A DNA stretch of 64,000 nucleotides from Bartonella harrusi (GCF_024297065.1 NZ_CP101114.1:1614501-1678500), one strand, 5' to 3'. Numbered from the stretch's first letter, positions 21,370 to 31,649 are shown. Notes: generated by a model not told the origin, from the letters alone. Made by a program: numbers and translations.

Positions 21370-21600
21370 TTAAGCGCCAAGATTAATTCCATTCACAAAA
21401 CATTGGGCGTCATAAACATGTTTTATAACATACCCTTGCTGATAAAGAATATTTTTATCGATTGTTTTGTTACAAGCTAAGCAAGAACAAAAAGACCCTA
21501 TGACAGCTTCATTCCATGATGTTAAGACAAATTGCTGTGTTTCATAAATTTCACTCCCTATCATTGAAGATAATACACAATTCTTTTTTTCATCTTTCAT
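21370..21600 (-). pseudogene. Relic of nuclease-fold gene
   Basis: A 76-codon frame whose end (DAQCFVNGINLGA) matches YAQCFVDGVDLAEAG in the intact nuclease-like protein at 21887-22642, and whose middle (two Cys, ILYQQGYVIKHV) sits where that protein has CQQVLIDNGIS. It keeps only this portion of the family and is probably a decayed paralogue. Confidence 0.5.
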
Positions 21601-21886
21601 CGATGGGCATCCTTATTTAAAAGAACATCGCTCGTTGCCTGTATAATAACTGAATAAGAGGATCGGTTTTTGATAGAAATCGAAACAGAGGACTCTAGCA
21701 ATAATTCTCAATGCGAAGTCGTTTTGAGAATAAAACTCCCTTATAAGAGAAACCAAATCACTCCATCTGTGTGCGAAACAAACATAAAGATTCTCACGTT
21801 TTTTTTCGATTGACTCTTTGGTTTATTTCAATTTCCTTTATAAAGTTCACAATCGCAACATCAGGGAAATATATCTATCACTCTCC

Positions 21887-22642
21887 TTACAAACTGGCAA
21901 AGGGATTGTAGGATCCATTATCTCGCCTCCACTGTAAAGGTTCAGTGAACTCACTCGACCAAAGACCAATTTTCTTATTGCGTGCTGTTTCTTCCGCAGT
22001 ACGATACTGTATTGGAAGAGGGTTTTTATGCTCTTTTGAAAGCACGAAGATACCTTCTGTAAGACCTGCTTCAGCTAAATCAACCCCATCAACAAAACAT
22101 TGTGCATACGAAATACCATTGTCTATAAGAACCTGCTGACAAGATAAATTCTGACCAAGTGTTTTGGTAACAAGCCAAGCCGTTGTAACCGCGCCACAAG
22201 GCCATTCTTGATCGTTAAGTTTTGCCCTTTGACGTGGTGCACAAGTATCAACACCATAGAGATGAATATCACGAACAATCTGTTTACGCCAAGATTGTGC
22301 AACAGGAGTCAACAGTTTAAATGTAACCCCACTGGTCACCAATGCCTTACCTTGGAAAACAGTGGTGTTCTTCAATAAAATATTGTTTTGCAAAGGAAGA
22401 TTCGGTTCAGTTTTTGTTAATTGCTGTTTGGCGATCGTTTCCATGGGCTTGCTCTCTTGCAAAGGCAAACCAACAACACCCTCTTGCAAACCAACAATAT
22501 CTTGCATTATAAATGTTTTGAAAACATCAATATCGACTTTATCTTTATATTGGTACATCCCCCATAATAGAGAACCCATGATATAAACAATAACGATGAA
22601 TCTAAAGTGCATGCGTTTAATACATTTGCTCAAAAAATTCAT
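21887..22642 (-). CDS. Membrane-anchored SNase-fold protein, catalytic residues lost
   Basis: A 251-residue protein with an N-terminal membrane anchor (about residues 13-30), a linker, and a staphylococcal-nuclease (TNase/OB) fold from about 95. Family landmarks are HLYGVDTCAPRQ, WPCGAVTTAWL, YAQCFVDGVDLAEAGL and the C-terminal TAEETARNKKIGLW. The three catalytic positions of the family look replaced: the Arg of the RLxxID strand is His, the Glu after the metal-binding Asp is absent, and the YGR Arg motif reads NGIS. It may bind rather than cut nucleic acid. It is divergent from virB2 with a 304-base shared upstream region. Confidence 0.7.
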   Translation of the reverse strand: MNFLSKCIKRMHFRFIVIVYIMGSLLWGMYQYKDKVDIDVFKTFIMQDIVGLQEGVVGLPLQESKPMETIAKQQLTKTEPNLPLQNNILLKNTTVFQGKALVTSGVTFKLLTPVAQSWRKQIVRDIHLYGVDTCAPRQRAKLNDQEWPCGAVTTAWLVTKTLGQNLSCQQVLIDNGISYAQCFVDGVDLAEAGLTEGIFVLSKEHKNPLPIQYRTAEETARNKKIGLWSSEFTEPLQWRRDNGSYNPFASL

Positions 22643-22946
22643 TATTTCTTTGTCCTTTCATATTTTTACCAACACCCTTCTTAAATCTTGAAGAAGAATT
22701 TTAAAGGAGGTCTGTTGCACATTAACTCTGCAAAGACATACAACTTAAAATTGCCATTTTTATGTAGAACAATCTTAAGATGAGAACTTTTATCTCTCGG
22801 CAAGAGCTAAAAAGAGAAAAAACCACTCTTAAAGCTTTTATACACGAGAAACAGAGGAGCAACTTATCAGCTGTAAAGCAAGAGAACTCTTCAGGAGAGA
22901 TGAAAGCGCATTAGGAAATAAATAATTCTTTTTAAAGAGAGGTCAA
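22643..22946. promoter_or_regulatory. Divergent upstream region of virB operon
   Basis: The 304-base AT-rich gap between the nuclease-fold gene and virB2 must hold both promoters. In Bartonella the virB operon is controlled by the BatR/BatS system, but I cannot recognise a binding site by eye. An AGAGAGG ribosome binding site precedes the virB2 ATG. Confidence 0.5.
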
Positions 22947-23270
22947 ATGACAGACAATAGATCAACAAACATTATGTTTATCGTTATTATGCTGCTTTTA
23001 ACCACCATCGTTGTATGGGATCCTTCTTATGCCGCTGCTGCTGGTACTGATACAGGTGGACTAGGGAAACTTGATGGTGTTTTACAAAATATTGTTACGA
23101 TGATGACGGGAACAACGGCAAAGCTCATTGCAATTATATGTGTTGTTGCGGTGGGGATTGGCTGGATGTATGGCTTTATTGATTTACGCAAAGCCGCGTA
23201 CTGTATTATCGGTATTGGTATTGTCTTTGGTGCATCTGCTCTCGTTGATAAATTAACAGGCGGAACATAA
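22947..23270 (+). CDS. virB2: T4SS pilin VirB2
   Basis: A 107-residue major pilin precursor. A long signal segment ends near DPSYAAAAG, followed by the mature pilin with two hydrophobic helices (about residues 53-72 and 80-98), the layout of VirB2/TrbC. It is the first gene of the virB2-11 operon and its stop codon directly abuts the virB3 ATG. VirB1 is absent, as is usual for the Bartonella VirB system. Confidence 0.92.
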   Translation: MTDNRSTNIMFIVIMLLLTTIVVWDPSYAAAAGTDTGGLGKLDGVLQNIVTMMTGTTAKLIAIICVVAVGIGWMYGFIDLRKAAYCIIGIGIVFGASALVDKLTGGT

Positions 23271-23582
23271 ATGAACGAAGATACCCTTTTCCTTGCTTGT
23301 ACGAGACCGGCCATGTTTGCCGGTGTGACAATGGAAGCAATGGCTCTCAATATCATGGCGACAACAATTCTTTTTGTTTTGACCAGTGATTTTACAATGT
23401 TTGGTTTAGGGGTTGGTATACACTTTGTTTTGCGTGAAATAACAAAACATGATCACAACCAATTTCGCGTCTTGTTTGCATGGCTGAATACGCGAGGAAA
23501 ACAAAAAAACGTCGAGCGATGGGGAGGAGGATCAGCTTCCCCATTACGCCTTATCCGCAATTATAAGGAACTCACTCAGTGA
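23271..23582 (+). CDS. virB3: T4SS inner-membrane protein VirB3
   Basis: A 103-residue VirB3/TrbD-like protein. It opens with the family's TLFLACTRPAMFAGV region and has a hydrophobic segment at about 24-55 before a soluble tail ending in PLRLIRNYKELTQ. It partners VirB4 in the inner membrane. It overlaps the virB4 start by 4 bases. Confidence 0.92.
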   Translation: MNEDTLFLACTRPAMFAGVTMEAMALNIMATTILFVLTSDFTMFGLGVGIHFVLREITKHDHNQFRVLFAWLNTRGKQKNVERWGGGSASPLRLIRNYKELTQ

Positions 23583-25942
23583 AACAAATGTCTATCATGA
23601 AACGAGAAACTTTTCCTGAAGACTATATTCCCTATATACGTCATATCAACCAGCATGTTATTGCCTTAAATTCACGTTGCTTAATGACTGTCATAACGCT
23701 TGAAGGAGTCAATTTTGATACTGCAGATATCGATCAATTAAATTCCTTACATAATCAATTAAACACTCTTTTAAAAAATATTGCCGATGAGCGTGTTGCT
23801 TTATATTCTCACATCATTCGTCGTCGCGAAACAGTCTATCCAGAGGGGCGTTTTTCTTCATCTTTTGCCGCAACATTAGATGAAAAATACAAAAAGAAAA
23901 TGGTTTCGCAAGAACTTTATAGAAATGATCTGTTTGTTTCACTTCTGTGGAATCCGGCGTCAGATAAAACAGAACAACTGGCTTCATTTTTTCAACGTTT
24001 ATCAAAAGCGAAGAAAACGCAATGTGAACCGGATGAGGAAGCCATCCGTAAAATTGAAGAATTAAGCCGCGATTTTATAGAAGGTTTGGAGGCCTATAAA
24101 GCACGCCTCTTATCCCTCTATGAACATGATGGTCTGTTATTTTCTGAACAAAGTGAATTTCTACACCAGTTGGTAGGAGGAAGACGCGAACGTATTCCTC
24201 TTACCTTTGGGACTATTGCCTCAACGATTTATTCAGATCGTGTTATTTTTGGTAAAGAAATTATTGAAATTCGCCATGAAAGCAATGAACGCTTTGTTGG
24301 TATCTTTGGCTGGAAAGAATATCCCTCTAAAACACGCCCTGGCATGACGGATGAATTGCTGACCGCCCCCTTTGAATTCATCCTCACACAATCCTTTGTC
24401 TTTAAGAGTAAAGCGGCTGCTGGGACCATTATGAGCCGCAAACAAAATCAAATGATTAATACAGCAGATCGTGCGAGCTCACAAATTGATGCGCTTGATG
24501 AAGCGCTTGATGATTTAGAGTCCAATCGTTTTGTTTTAGGCGAACATCATCTCTCTCTCGCTGTTTTTGCCAATCATCCTAAAATATTGGCTGAGAATCT
24601 CTCAAAAGCACGCTCTGCTTTAACCAATGGTGGGGCCGTTATTGCTAGGGAAGATTTAGGATTGGAAGCAGCATGGTGGGCACAATTGCCTGGAAATTTT
24701 AGCTATCGTGCGCGTTCTGGAGCGATTACCAGCAGGAATTTTGCCGCCTTATCACCGTTTCATTCCTTTCCCCTTGGGCAGCTTGAGGGCAATGTTTGGG
24801 GATCTGCTGTAGCATTATTAAAAACGCAAGCAAGTTCTCCATATTATTTTAATTTTCATTATGGCGACCTTGGCAATACCTTCGTTTGCGGTCCCTCTGG
24901 ATCGGGTAAAACGGTCATTGTGAATTTTCTTCTTGCCCAGTTACAAAAACACAACCCGACAATGGTTTTTTTTGACAAAGATCAAGGAGCAGAGATTTTT
25001 GTGCGTGCTGGAGGTGGAAAATACAAACCTTTGAAAAATGGGCAGCCTACAGGTATTTCCCCTTTAAAAGGCTTGGAATATACTGAAAAGAACAAAGTTT
25101 TTCTTCGCAATTGGGTGTTAAAACTTGTCTGTCCTGAAGAACAAACAGTGACAGAACAAGAGCGACAAGACATCGCCAAAGCCATAGATTCCTTAGAAAC
25201 TTTGCCCCGTTCCCAACGCTCTCTTGGTGCTCTTCAACTGTTTTTTGATAACACCTCAAAAGAAGGCATTGCCATACGTCTACAACCTTGGATTAGAGGC
25301 AATGCCTTAGGCTGGGTTTTTGATAACGATCAAGATGATCTTAACTTAGACGCCCAATTTATTGGTTACGATATGACCGATTTCTTAGACAATGAAGAAA
25401 TTCGGCGTCCCTTGATGATGTATCTGTTTCACCGCATTCTCGATCTTATTGATGGGCGACGCATTATTATTGTCATTGATGAATTCTGGAAAGCCCTTGA
25501 AGACGATTCCTTTAAAGCTTTTGCGCAAGATCGTCTCAAAACGATCCGCAAACAAAACGGTATGATGCTCTTTGCAACGCAAAGCCCGAGAGATGCTTTA
25601 AATTCAACAATAGCACACACCATTATTGAGCAATGCCCCACGCAAATATTTTTTCCAAACCAAAAAGCAAATTACAACGATTATGTTGAAAATTTCAAAC
25701 TAACGGAACGTGAATTTGAACTGATCCAATCAGAATTAAGCAGAGAATCCCGTCGTTTTCTTATCAAGCAGGGACAAAATTCTGTTGTTGCCGAACTCAA
25801 TCTACGGGGATTAAATGATGAGATCGCCATCTTGAGTGGCACAACCAAAAATATTGAACTGATGAACCAAATTATCAATGAACATGGAAGCGACCCCAAC
25901 ATATGGCTACCCATATTTCACAAAAGGAGAGAAAATCAATGA
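23579..25942 (+). CDS. virB4: T4SS ATPase VirB4
   Basis: A 787-residue ATPase that powers assembly and transport. The N-terminal CagE/TrbE/VirB domain covers about 1-400. The C-terminal RecA-like domain carries Walker A CGPSGSGKTV near residue 440 and Walker B IIIVIDEFWKAL near 630, followed by MLFATQSPRDAL. Full length for the family. The stop codon overlaps the virB5 start as ATGA. Confidence 0.96.
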   Translation: MKQMSIMKRETFPEDYIPYIRHINQHVIALNSRCLMTVITLEGVNFDTADIDQLNSLHNQLNTLLKNIADERVALYSHIIRRRETVYPEGRFSSSFAATLDEKYKKKMVSQELYRNDLFVSLLWNPASDKTEQLASFFQRLSKAKKTQCEPDEEAIRKIEELSRDFIEGLEAYKARLLSLYEHDGLLFSEQSEFLHQLVGGRRERIPLTFGTIASTIYSDRVIFGKEIIEIRHESNERFVGIFGWKEYPSKTRPGMTDELLTAPFEFILTQSFVFKSKAAAGTIMSRKQNQMINTADRASSQIDALDEALDDLESNRFVLGEHHLSLAVFANHPKILAENLSKARSALTNGGAVIAREDLGLEAAWWAQLPGNFSYRARSGAITSRNFAALSPFHSFPLGQLEGNVWGSAVALLKTQASSPYYFNFHYGDLGNTFVCGPSGSGKTVIVNFLLAQLQKHNPTMVFFDKDQGAEIFVRAGGGKYKPLKNGQPTGISPLKGLEYTEKNKVFLRNWVLKLVCPEEQTVTEQERQDIAKAIDSLETLPRSQRSLGALQLFFDNTSKEGIAIRLQPWIRGNALGWVFDNDQDDLNLDAQFIGYDMTDFLDNEEIRRPLMMYLFHRILDLIDGRRIIIVIDEFWKALEDDSFKAFAQDRLKTIRKQNGMMLFATQSPRDALNSTIAHTIIEQCPTQIFFPNQKANYNDYVENFKLTEREFELIQSELSRESRRFLIKQGQNSVVAELNLRGLNDEIAILSGTTKNIELMNQIINEHGSDPNIWLPIFHKRRENQ

Positions 25943-26445
25943 AAAAATATCGCTTAATTACCCTCTTATCTTTGTCTTTTATCTCTCATGCAATAGCAGA
26001 AAGTACGGAAAATGTTGAAGATTATTATAAAAAAGCTCTCGAAAACACAGAAAAATTAAATGCTGTAAAATCAGAAACAGCTGAAACGATTCATGAGCAT
26101 GCAGCTTCAGCGATAAAAAAAATTAAAGAGTTCAATGAAGAACTGACACAATTACAAGCACAAACACAGTCACAAGGGCAAGACGCACAAGCACAAACAA
26201 AATCTAATACAGAAAAAATACAGGATCTTCAAATAAAACTTTCTGTTCTTCAAGCAGAACTTCAAGCGGATGCTTTAAAACTCCAGTCTCTGGCTATGAT
26301 TCAAGCAAAAGATACAAAAACAAAAGAGGAAATCCATGAGGAGAAAGTAAAAAAAGAACATGAAGAGCTTTTAAAAACACTCAAAGAAAAACTTGAAAAG
26401 TCTAATATTCCATCAAATCTTGGGAGGCTCGATGAAAGACTTTAG
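25939..26445 (+). CDS. virB5: T4SS minor pilin VirB5
   Basis: A 168-residue secreted protein with signal peptide (YRLITLLSLSFISHAIA) and a mostly helical, Gln/Lys/Glu-rich body, as for VirB5 minor pilus subunits. The start is the ATG at 25939, overlapping the virB4 stop (ATGA) after GAAAGGAGAG; in-frame starts further upstream lie inside virB4. The 3' end overlaps virB6 by 14 bases. Confidence 0.88.
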   Translation: MKKYRLITLLSLSFISHAIAESTENVEDYYKKALENTEKLNAVKSETAETIHEHAASAIKKIKEFNEELTQLQAQTQSQGQDAQAQTKSNTEKIQDLQIKLSVLQAELQADALKLQSLAMIQAKDTKTKEEIHEEKVKKEHEELLKTLKEKLEKSNIPSNLGRLDERL

Positions 26446-27400
26446 TTCTTCACCATTTGAAAGCATTTCTGGATATATTTTAAAGCCCCTCAATGATGTG
26501 ATGGATACCACCGTCAGCAATTTATCTGGTGCTATTTCGGCACCACTTAATCTTGCTTCGATCATTTTCATCTTTCTCTATGGCTATAATGTCATGACGG
26601 GTCGTGTTGCCCTTTCCATGCATAGTCTTCTCAACAACGTCGTTAAAATTGTTGTTGTAACGACCATGGCAACCAATGCAGATACCTTTAATACTTATGT
26701 TAAAAATGTCTTTTTCGAAGACTTAGTAAATGCCATTGGCAATGCACTAAACGGCAACGACACAGGTTCCAATGTTTTTGATTACATTTTATTGCAGGCG
26801 TCTACACGCTATCAAGAAGTGTTATATAAAGCGTGGTTCCTTGAAAGAATCTTGGTGGGACTTCTTGGCTTTTTAATGATTTGCGCTGTTATTGTTTTTT
26901 GTATAGCGGGCTTTATTGTGCAAATGTTTGCGCAAGTTGCACTGGTGATGATTATAGGTCTTGGACCGCTGTTTATTAGTTTATACTTATTCAATGCAAC
27001 CAGAAAATTCACCGATGCGTGGATTACAACATTGGTCAATTTTACTGTTTTACAAGTTTTGGTAATCATGCTGGGAACAATTATGTGCAAAATTATTCTG
27101 CACGTTCTGGGTGGCTCATATGATTCGATTTATGTTCTCTTTCCCCCTGTCGTTGTCATCTCGATCATCGGAGCCATTCTCTTCCGCGCTCTTCCTGGTA
27201 TTGCCTCTGCTCTCTCCGCAGGCGGACCATACTTTAACACTGGAATCTCTTCAGGAGGACAGATTTTTGCAATGCTCTCCAATGGAGCAAGAGCGACTAG
27301 GAATACAGCTTCGCAACTCACAAACGCAGCAAAAATGGCTGGTGGTAGTGGTGGTGCCCAGGCCGCAAAAATGGGAGCACGAAGCCGTGGTCGATTTTAA
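26432..27400 (+). CDS. virB6: T4SS polytopic channel protein VirB6
   Basis: About 322 residues with multiple transmembrane segments and the VirB6/TrbL signature region around the central helices (AQVALVMIIGLGPLFISLYL), then a Gly/Ser/Ala-rich tail. I take the ATG at 26432, preceded by GGGAGG, rather than the upstream in-frame ATG within virB5. It forms part of the inner-membrane channel. Confidence 0.9.
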   Translation: MKDFSSSPFESISGYILKPLNDVMDTTVSNLSGAISAPLNLASIIFIFLYGYNVMTGRVALSMHSLLNNVVKIVVVTTMATNADTFNTYVKNVFFEDLVNAIGNALNGNDTGSNVFDYILLQASTRYQEVLYKAWFLERILVGLLGFLMICAVIVFCIAGFIVQMFAQVALVMIIGLGPLFISLYLFNATRKFTDAWITTLVNFTVLQVLVIMLGTIMCKIILHVLGGSYDSIYVLFPPVVVISIIGAILFRALPGIASALSAGGPYFNTGISSGGQIFAMLSNGARATRNTASQLTNAAKMAGGSGGAQAAKMGARSRGRF

Positions 27401-27608
27401 TGTTCAACACCTTAAAAAAAACAGCAAAATTTTTGTTTTTGCACCGCGCGCGCTTGCAAGCGCGCGCACCACACCCCCATTGCGTAAAAGCTTTTATATT
27501 CTTGATTTTACCAGACCAATGAAACCCTTTCTTTCCATGCTTTTGTGAGATGAATCCAAGCAAAAGCGCCAACAAATTTGTATTCCAAAATATTTGTGAG
27601 TTCAAAAA
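27401..27608. promoter_or_regulatory. virB6-virB7 spacer with GC palindrome
   Basis: This is the only large gap among the structural virB genes. It contains a perfect 22-nt palindrome (27446-27467, GCGCGCGCTTG mirrored) that would form a very stable mRNA hairpin in otherwise AT-rich DNA. It could attenuate transcription or protect the upstream mRNA 3' end. Confidence 0.5.
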
Positions 27609-27920
27609 ATGAAACGAAAAATAATTTTTTTTGTGATCCTCGCCATGACCCTTACCGGCTGTGCGTCACTAAGTGGCCCCAAAAAACCACCACGCTGTAA
27701 TGGAAAACAGACCCGTGTATTAAATAAGGATAAGTGGGATTGGAACGATCAGAATAGACAACAAGGGAAAATGGTAAAGCCTATCACAACGCCCATTATC
27801 CTGAATACCCTAGAAAGCGAACAAGCGACCGTGGACGTAACACTTCAGCAAGCTTCGCTCAATTCCATAAAGCAAGAAACGCTCTTTGATAAAACGGTGG
27901 AGGATACGCGTGAAAAGTGA
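27609..27920 (+). CDS. virB7: T4SS lipoprotein VirB7
   Basis: A 103-residue lipoprotein with lipobox LTGC (Cys at residue 18) after a hydrophobic signal. Position between virB6 and virB8 identifies it as VirB7, which stabilises VirB9 at the outer membrane. It is longer than the ~40-55 residues of Agrobacterium VirB7, with a polar C-terminal extension. It overlaps virB8 by 11 bases. Confidence 0.82.
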   Translation: MKRKIIFFVILAMTLTGCASLSGPKKPPRCNGKQTRVLNKDKWDWNDQNRQQGKMVKPITTPIILNTLESEQATVDVTLQQASLNSIKQETLFDKTVEDTREK

Positions 27921-28578
27921 TGCACTTGAAGAATATATAAAAGAAGCACGTTCATTCGATATTGATCGCATGTATGGTATGCGCATACGGATGAAAATTG
28001 CCATGGCTTTAACAGTGCTTTTTGGATTAATGACCATCGCTTTAGCCTTGGCTGTAGCAGCATTAACCCCCTTAAAGTCCGTAGAGCCCTTTGTTATCCG
28101 CGTTGATAATTCAACAGGCATTGTTGAGACAGTAAGTGCACTCAAGGAGTTGCCCAATGACTATGATGAAGCAATAACACGCTATTTTGCTGCCAAATAT
28201 GTTCGTGCCCGCGAGGGGTTTTTATCATCCGAAGCAGAAAATAATTTTAGCTTGGTCTCTCTGCTTTCTTCACCCGCTGAACAAAACCGTTTTGCCAAAT
28301 GGTATGCCGGCAACAATCCAGAAAGTCCACAAAATATCTATCAAAATATGATTGCTACGGTCACGATAAAATCAATTTCCTTTTTAAGCAAAGATCTTAT
28401 TCAAGTGCGTTATTACAAAGCGGTCAAAGACTCCAATGACAAAGAGACGATTTCCCATTGGGTTTCGATCTTAAACTTTTCCTATATTAATGCACAAATA
28501 TCCACAACAGACCGCTTAATCAATCCCCTTGGTTTTCAAGTATCGGAATATAGAACCGATCCAGAGGTGATACAATGA
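27910..28578 (+). CDS. virB8: T4SS assembly factor VirB8
   Basis: A 222-residue bitopic protein with a short cytoplasmic N-terminus, one transmembrane helix at about 29-53 ([20 protein letters not shown]) and a periplasmic NTF2-like VirB8 domain. I prefer the GTG start at 27910, which has GGTGGAGG at good spacing; the TTG at 27886 has none. The stop overlaps virB9 by 4 bases. Confidence 0.92.
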   Translation: MKSDALEEYIKEARSFDIDRMYGMRIRMKIAMALTVLFGLMTIALALAVAALTPLKSVEPFVIRVDNSTGIVETVSALKELPNDYDEAITRYFAAKYVRAREGFLSSEAENNFSLVSLLSSPAEQNRFAKWYAGNNPESPQNIYQNMIATVTIKSISFLSKDLIQVRYYKAVKDSNDKETISHWVSILNFSYINAQISTTDRLINPLGFQVSEYRTDPEVIQ

Positions 28579-29441
28579 GCCAATTTTTAAAAACAATCTT
28601 TTTAGCTTTCATCGTCGCAATAAACGGTTATACAACACCCCTCTTTGCCGAAATAGCACCTGTAAGTGCACGCAAAGACAATCGTATTCGCTTTGTTAAT
28701 TACGACCCTTTCAATGTTACCCAAATCATTGGCTCTATTCGTTCCTCAGTACAACTTGAATTTGCCGATGATGAAGAAGTAACCTATGTCGGTATTGGCA
28801 ATTCTGTTGCTTGGCAAGTTGCACCAGCAGGCAATCTTGTTTTTTTAAAACCACGTGAAGTTCAGCCTGTCACCAATTTACAAATTGTCACCACCCGCCA
28901 AGATGGTAGCAAACGCTCTTATCAGATAGAACTCCAAGTGCGAGAAGGTGATGTTTCGGCAGGCAATGAGACCTATTTTCTCGTCAAGTTTCGCTATCCA
29001 GAAGATGAGGCCTTGCGTAAGAGATTAGCGGAAGCAGCAAAAGCCGAACAGCGCGAAGCAAATTTTGTCAATGATATTCTCAATATTCATGAAGATTTCG
29101 GACCACGCAATTGGGCTTATGAAGCACAAGGATCTGTACTCATTGAACCAAGTTCTGTTTATGACAATGGAAAAACAACAACCTTTACATTTGTAGGCAA
29201 TAGCGAAATCCCTGCCATTTATCTTGTCTCTTCTGATGGACAAGAATCTCTGGTTCCCAAAACCATTAAAGGCAATAAGGTTATCGTTCATGCGACAGCT
29301 GCGCAATTTACTTTACGCCGTGGCAATGACGTACTGTGCATCTTCAATAGAAGGTTTGTTCCTGAAGGTATCAACCCCGAAACGGGTACAACATCCCCCT
29401 CTGTACAACGTAAAGTGCATATAGGAAACAGCCATGAATGA
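28575..29441 (+). CDS. virB9: T4SS core-complex protein VirB9
   Basis: A 288-residue secreted VirB9/CagX family protein. The signal peptide is [26 protein letters not shown] (cleavage near residue 26), with an N-terminal beta domain and a C-terminal domain ending in the NGKTTTFTF...[14 protein letters not shown] region that contacts VirB7. It overlaps virB10 by 8 bases. Confidence 0.94.
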   Translation: MSQFLKTIFLAFIVAINGYTTPLFAEIAPVSARKDNRIRFVNYDPFNVTQIIGSIRSSVQLEFADDEEVTYVGIGNSVAWQVAPAGNLVFLKPREVQPVTNLQIVTTRQDGSKRSYQIELQVREGDVSAGNETYFLVKFRYPEDEALRKRLAEAAKAEQREANFVNDILNIHEDFGPRNWAYEAQGSVLIEPSSVYDNGKTTTFTFVGNSEIPAIYLVSSDGQESLVPKTIKGNKVIVHATAAQFTLRRGNDVLCIFNRRFVPEGINPETGTTSPSVQRKVHIGNSHE

Positions 29442-30558
29442 CAAACTGGATGAAAAAGACCTCAATGATCGTGATACAATAAAAGGCGCTCGCGGAAAAA
29501 ACCAACAGAACAAGATCGGAAAAGCAGCTGTTCTTATTCTTCTTTTCGGTGTCTGTCTTTATTTAGCATATTCAACACTTTCTACAGAAAAAAAACAATC
29601 TGTTGAGCTTCCCAAAAAAGGGATTATTAAGCAAACAGAGATTTTCCGCCCTGCTGAGCTAAAACCGGTCCCCCTTCAACAAAGTGAACAAAAGGGTACT
29701 CTGTTACCCAAGGTTGAGCTCCCAACACCGACAATCACTCAATCAAGGCCTGATGATAAACTTTTAGAAGCAGCACAACGTGCTCCTGTATTGGCTTATG
29801 CGAATAAACAGCAAGGAACAGCAATAACAAACAATGGTATTTTAGCGAATCCACTTGAAAAAAAGCCTGATGAAACAGCACAACGCTTTAACAATCTTCT
29901 CAAGCCCACAACCCTTGAAGGTATTCGTGCTTCAACACTTGGCAACCGCAACTACATCATTGCCATGGGTTCTTCTATTCCCTGTATTTTAGAAACAGCC
30001 ATTAGCAGTGATCAACAAGGGTTTACCAGCTGTATCGTCTCTAGGGATATTTTGTCAGACAATGGTCGCGTTGTCCTCCTTGATAAAGGCACACAAATTG
30101 TTGGCGAATATCGCGCTGGATTGAAAAGAGGGCAAAATCGCCTCTTTGTTCTCTGGAATAGAGCGAAAACCCCAGATGGGGTCATTATCACATTGGCTTC
30201 ACCTGCTACGGATTCTTTGGGGCGTTCTGGTATGGATGGCGATATTGATAATCATTGGTTAGAACGCATTGGCTCTGCGCTTCTTGTCTCAATTGTCAAA
30301 GATGCAACAAGTTATGTAAAAAACCGTCTTTCAAAAGATACAGAAAAGCAAGAATCTGAAACAGCCTCTTCGGGACAAAATATTGCAAAGATTCTCACAG
30401 AAAATTACACTAATATTCCTCCCACATTGACCAAAAATCAAGGGGAAATGGTCAATGTTTTTGTGGCCCGCGATTTAGATTTTTCCAGTGTTTATAAATT
30501 AAAAATGATTGAAAACAAAAAACAAATTATCAACCGGACTCTTTCAAGAAACTTTTAG
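29434..30558 (+). CDS. virB10: T4SS core-complex protein VirB10
   Basis: A 374-residue VirB10/TrbI family protein that spans the envelope. It has an N-terminal cytoplasmic tail, a membrane helix at about 30-48 (AAVLILLFGVCLYLAYSTL), a Pro-rich periplasmic stretch and the C-terminal TrbI barrel domain (about 165-370) with IPCILETAISSDQQGFTSC. It transmits VirB4/B11 energy to the outer-membrane cap. Confidence 0.94.
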   Translation: MNDKLDEKDLNDRDTIKGARGKNQQNKIGKAAVLILLFGVCLYLAYSTLSTEKKQSVELPKKGIIKQTEIFRPAELKPVPLQQSEQKGTLLPKVELPTPTITQSRPDDKLLEAAQRAPVLAYANKQQGTAITNNGILANPLEKKPDETAQRFNNLLKPTTLEGIRASTLGNRNYIIAMGSSIPCILETAISSDQQGFTSCIVSRDILSDNGRVVLLDKGTQIVGEYRAGLKRGQNRLFVLWNRAKTPDGVIITLASPATDSLGRSGMDGDIDNHWLERIGSALLVSIVKDATSYVKNRLSKDTEKQESETASSGQNIAKILTENYTNIPPTLTKNQGEMVNVFVARDLDFSSVYKLKMIENKKQIINRTLSRNF

Positions 30559-30581
30559 AAAAATTCTGTGGTACCCTTAAA

Positions 30582-31649
30582 ATGATCCCTACTATACAAC
30601 CATTAAATGATGAAACGGTCGCAATTGTTTTAACAAAACTTGAGCCAATCCGTGCTTTTTTGAAAGATGAAAGTCTTTTTGAAATTGTTATCAATCGCCC
30701 CTATCAAATCATGACGGAAGGGTTTGAAGGATGGAAAACCATAGAGGTACCAGCCCTTTCGTTTAATGAACTTATGGGGATTGCTAAAGTTGTCGCATCC
30801 TACTCTAAGCAAAATATATCGGATAAAAATCCAATCTTATCAGCAACGCTACCCGATAATGAACGTATTCAAATTGTCATCCCTCCAGCGGTCGAAAAAG
30901 ACACCATCAGTATCACAATTCGCAAACCATCATCACGCAATTTTTCCCTAGAAGACCTTGCTAGTAAAGGTCTCTTTTCCTTGTGTGAACAGGTATCATT
31001 CACACCTTTAAAGGATTATCAATCGCGTTCTCATGAACTTAAAAACACGGAACATGATTTGATAACGGCTTATTGCAACAGGGACTTTGCTTCCTTTTTA
31101 AATCAAGCTGTACAACATCAAAAAAACATTCTGATTTCCGGAAAAACCGGTTCGGGAAAAACAACACTTTCAAAAGCACTGATTGCCAAAATTCCCAGTA
31201 ATGAACGTATTATCACCATTGAAGATACACAAGAACTGGTTGTCCCACAACAAAACCATGTTTCTATGATTTATTCAAAAGATGGGCAGGGTTTAGCCTC
31301 TATTGGTCCCAAAGAATTGCTTGAATCTGCTTTACGCATGCGTCCTGACCGCATTCTTTTACAAGAACTTCGCGATGGCACGGCCTTTTATTATATCCGC
31401 AATGTCAATTCAGGGCACCCAGGTTCCATTACCACGGTTCATGCCTCAACGGCCCTGTCTGCCTTTGAACAAATGACCCTTTTGGTCAAAGAAAGTGAAG
31501 GTGGAAGTGATTTAGAGCGTGATGATATTCGAGGACTCTTGATCTCAATGATTGATATTATCATTCAATGTAAACGGGTTAAAGGGAATTTTAAAGTCAC
31601 GGAAATCTATTATGACCCGTTCAAACAACGCAACATCTTTGGGGAGTAA
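30582..31649 (+). CDS. virB11: T4SS ATPase VirB11
   Basis: A 355-residue hexameric secretion ATPase. Walker A SGKTGSGKTTLSKAL is near residues 187-201, then the Asp box TIEDTQEL, Walker B-like MRPDRILLQELRDG and the His box GHPGSITTVHA. An N-terminal domain is present. Last structural gene of virB2-11; the effector antitoxin gene starts ~70 bases downstream. Confidence 0.96.
   Translation: MIPTIQPLNDETVAIVLTKLEPIRAFLKDESLFEIVINRPYQIMTEGFEGWKTIEVPALSFNELMGIAKVVASYSKQNISDKNPILSATLPDNERIQIVIPPAVEKDTISITIRKPSSRNFSLEDLASKGLFSLCEQVSFTPLKDYQSRSHELKNTEHDLITAYCNRDFASFLNQAVQHQKNILISGKTGSGKTTLSKALIAKIPSNERIITIEDTQELVVPQQNHVSMIYSKDGQGLASIGPKELLESALRMRPDRILLQELRDGTAFYYIRNVNSGHPGSITTVHASTALSAFEQMTLLVKESEGGSDLERDDIRGLLISMIDIIIQCKRVKGNFKVTEIYYDPFKQRNIFGE

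Noticed and set aside
27111..27548. 145-codon frame overlapping the virB6 end and spacer
   Set aside because: Different frame from virB6, low-complexity start, and runs through the palindrome; virB6 explains the coding signal.
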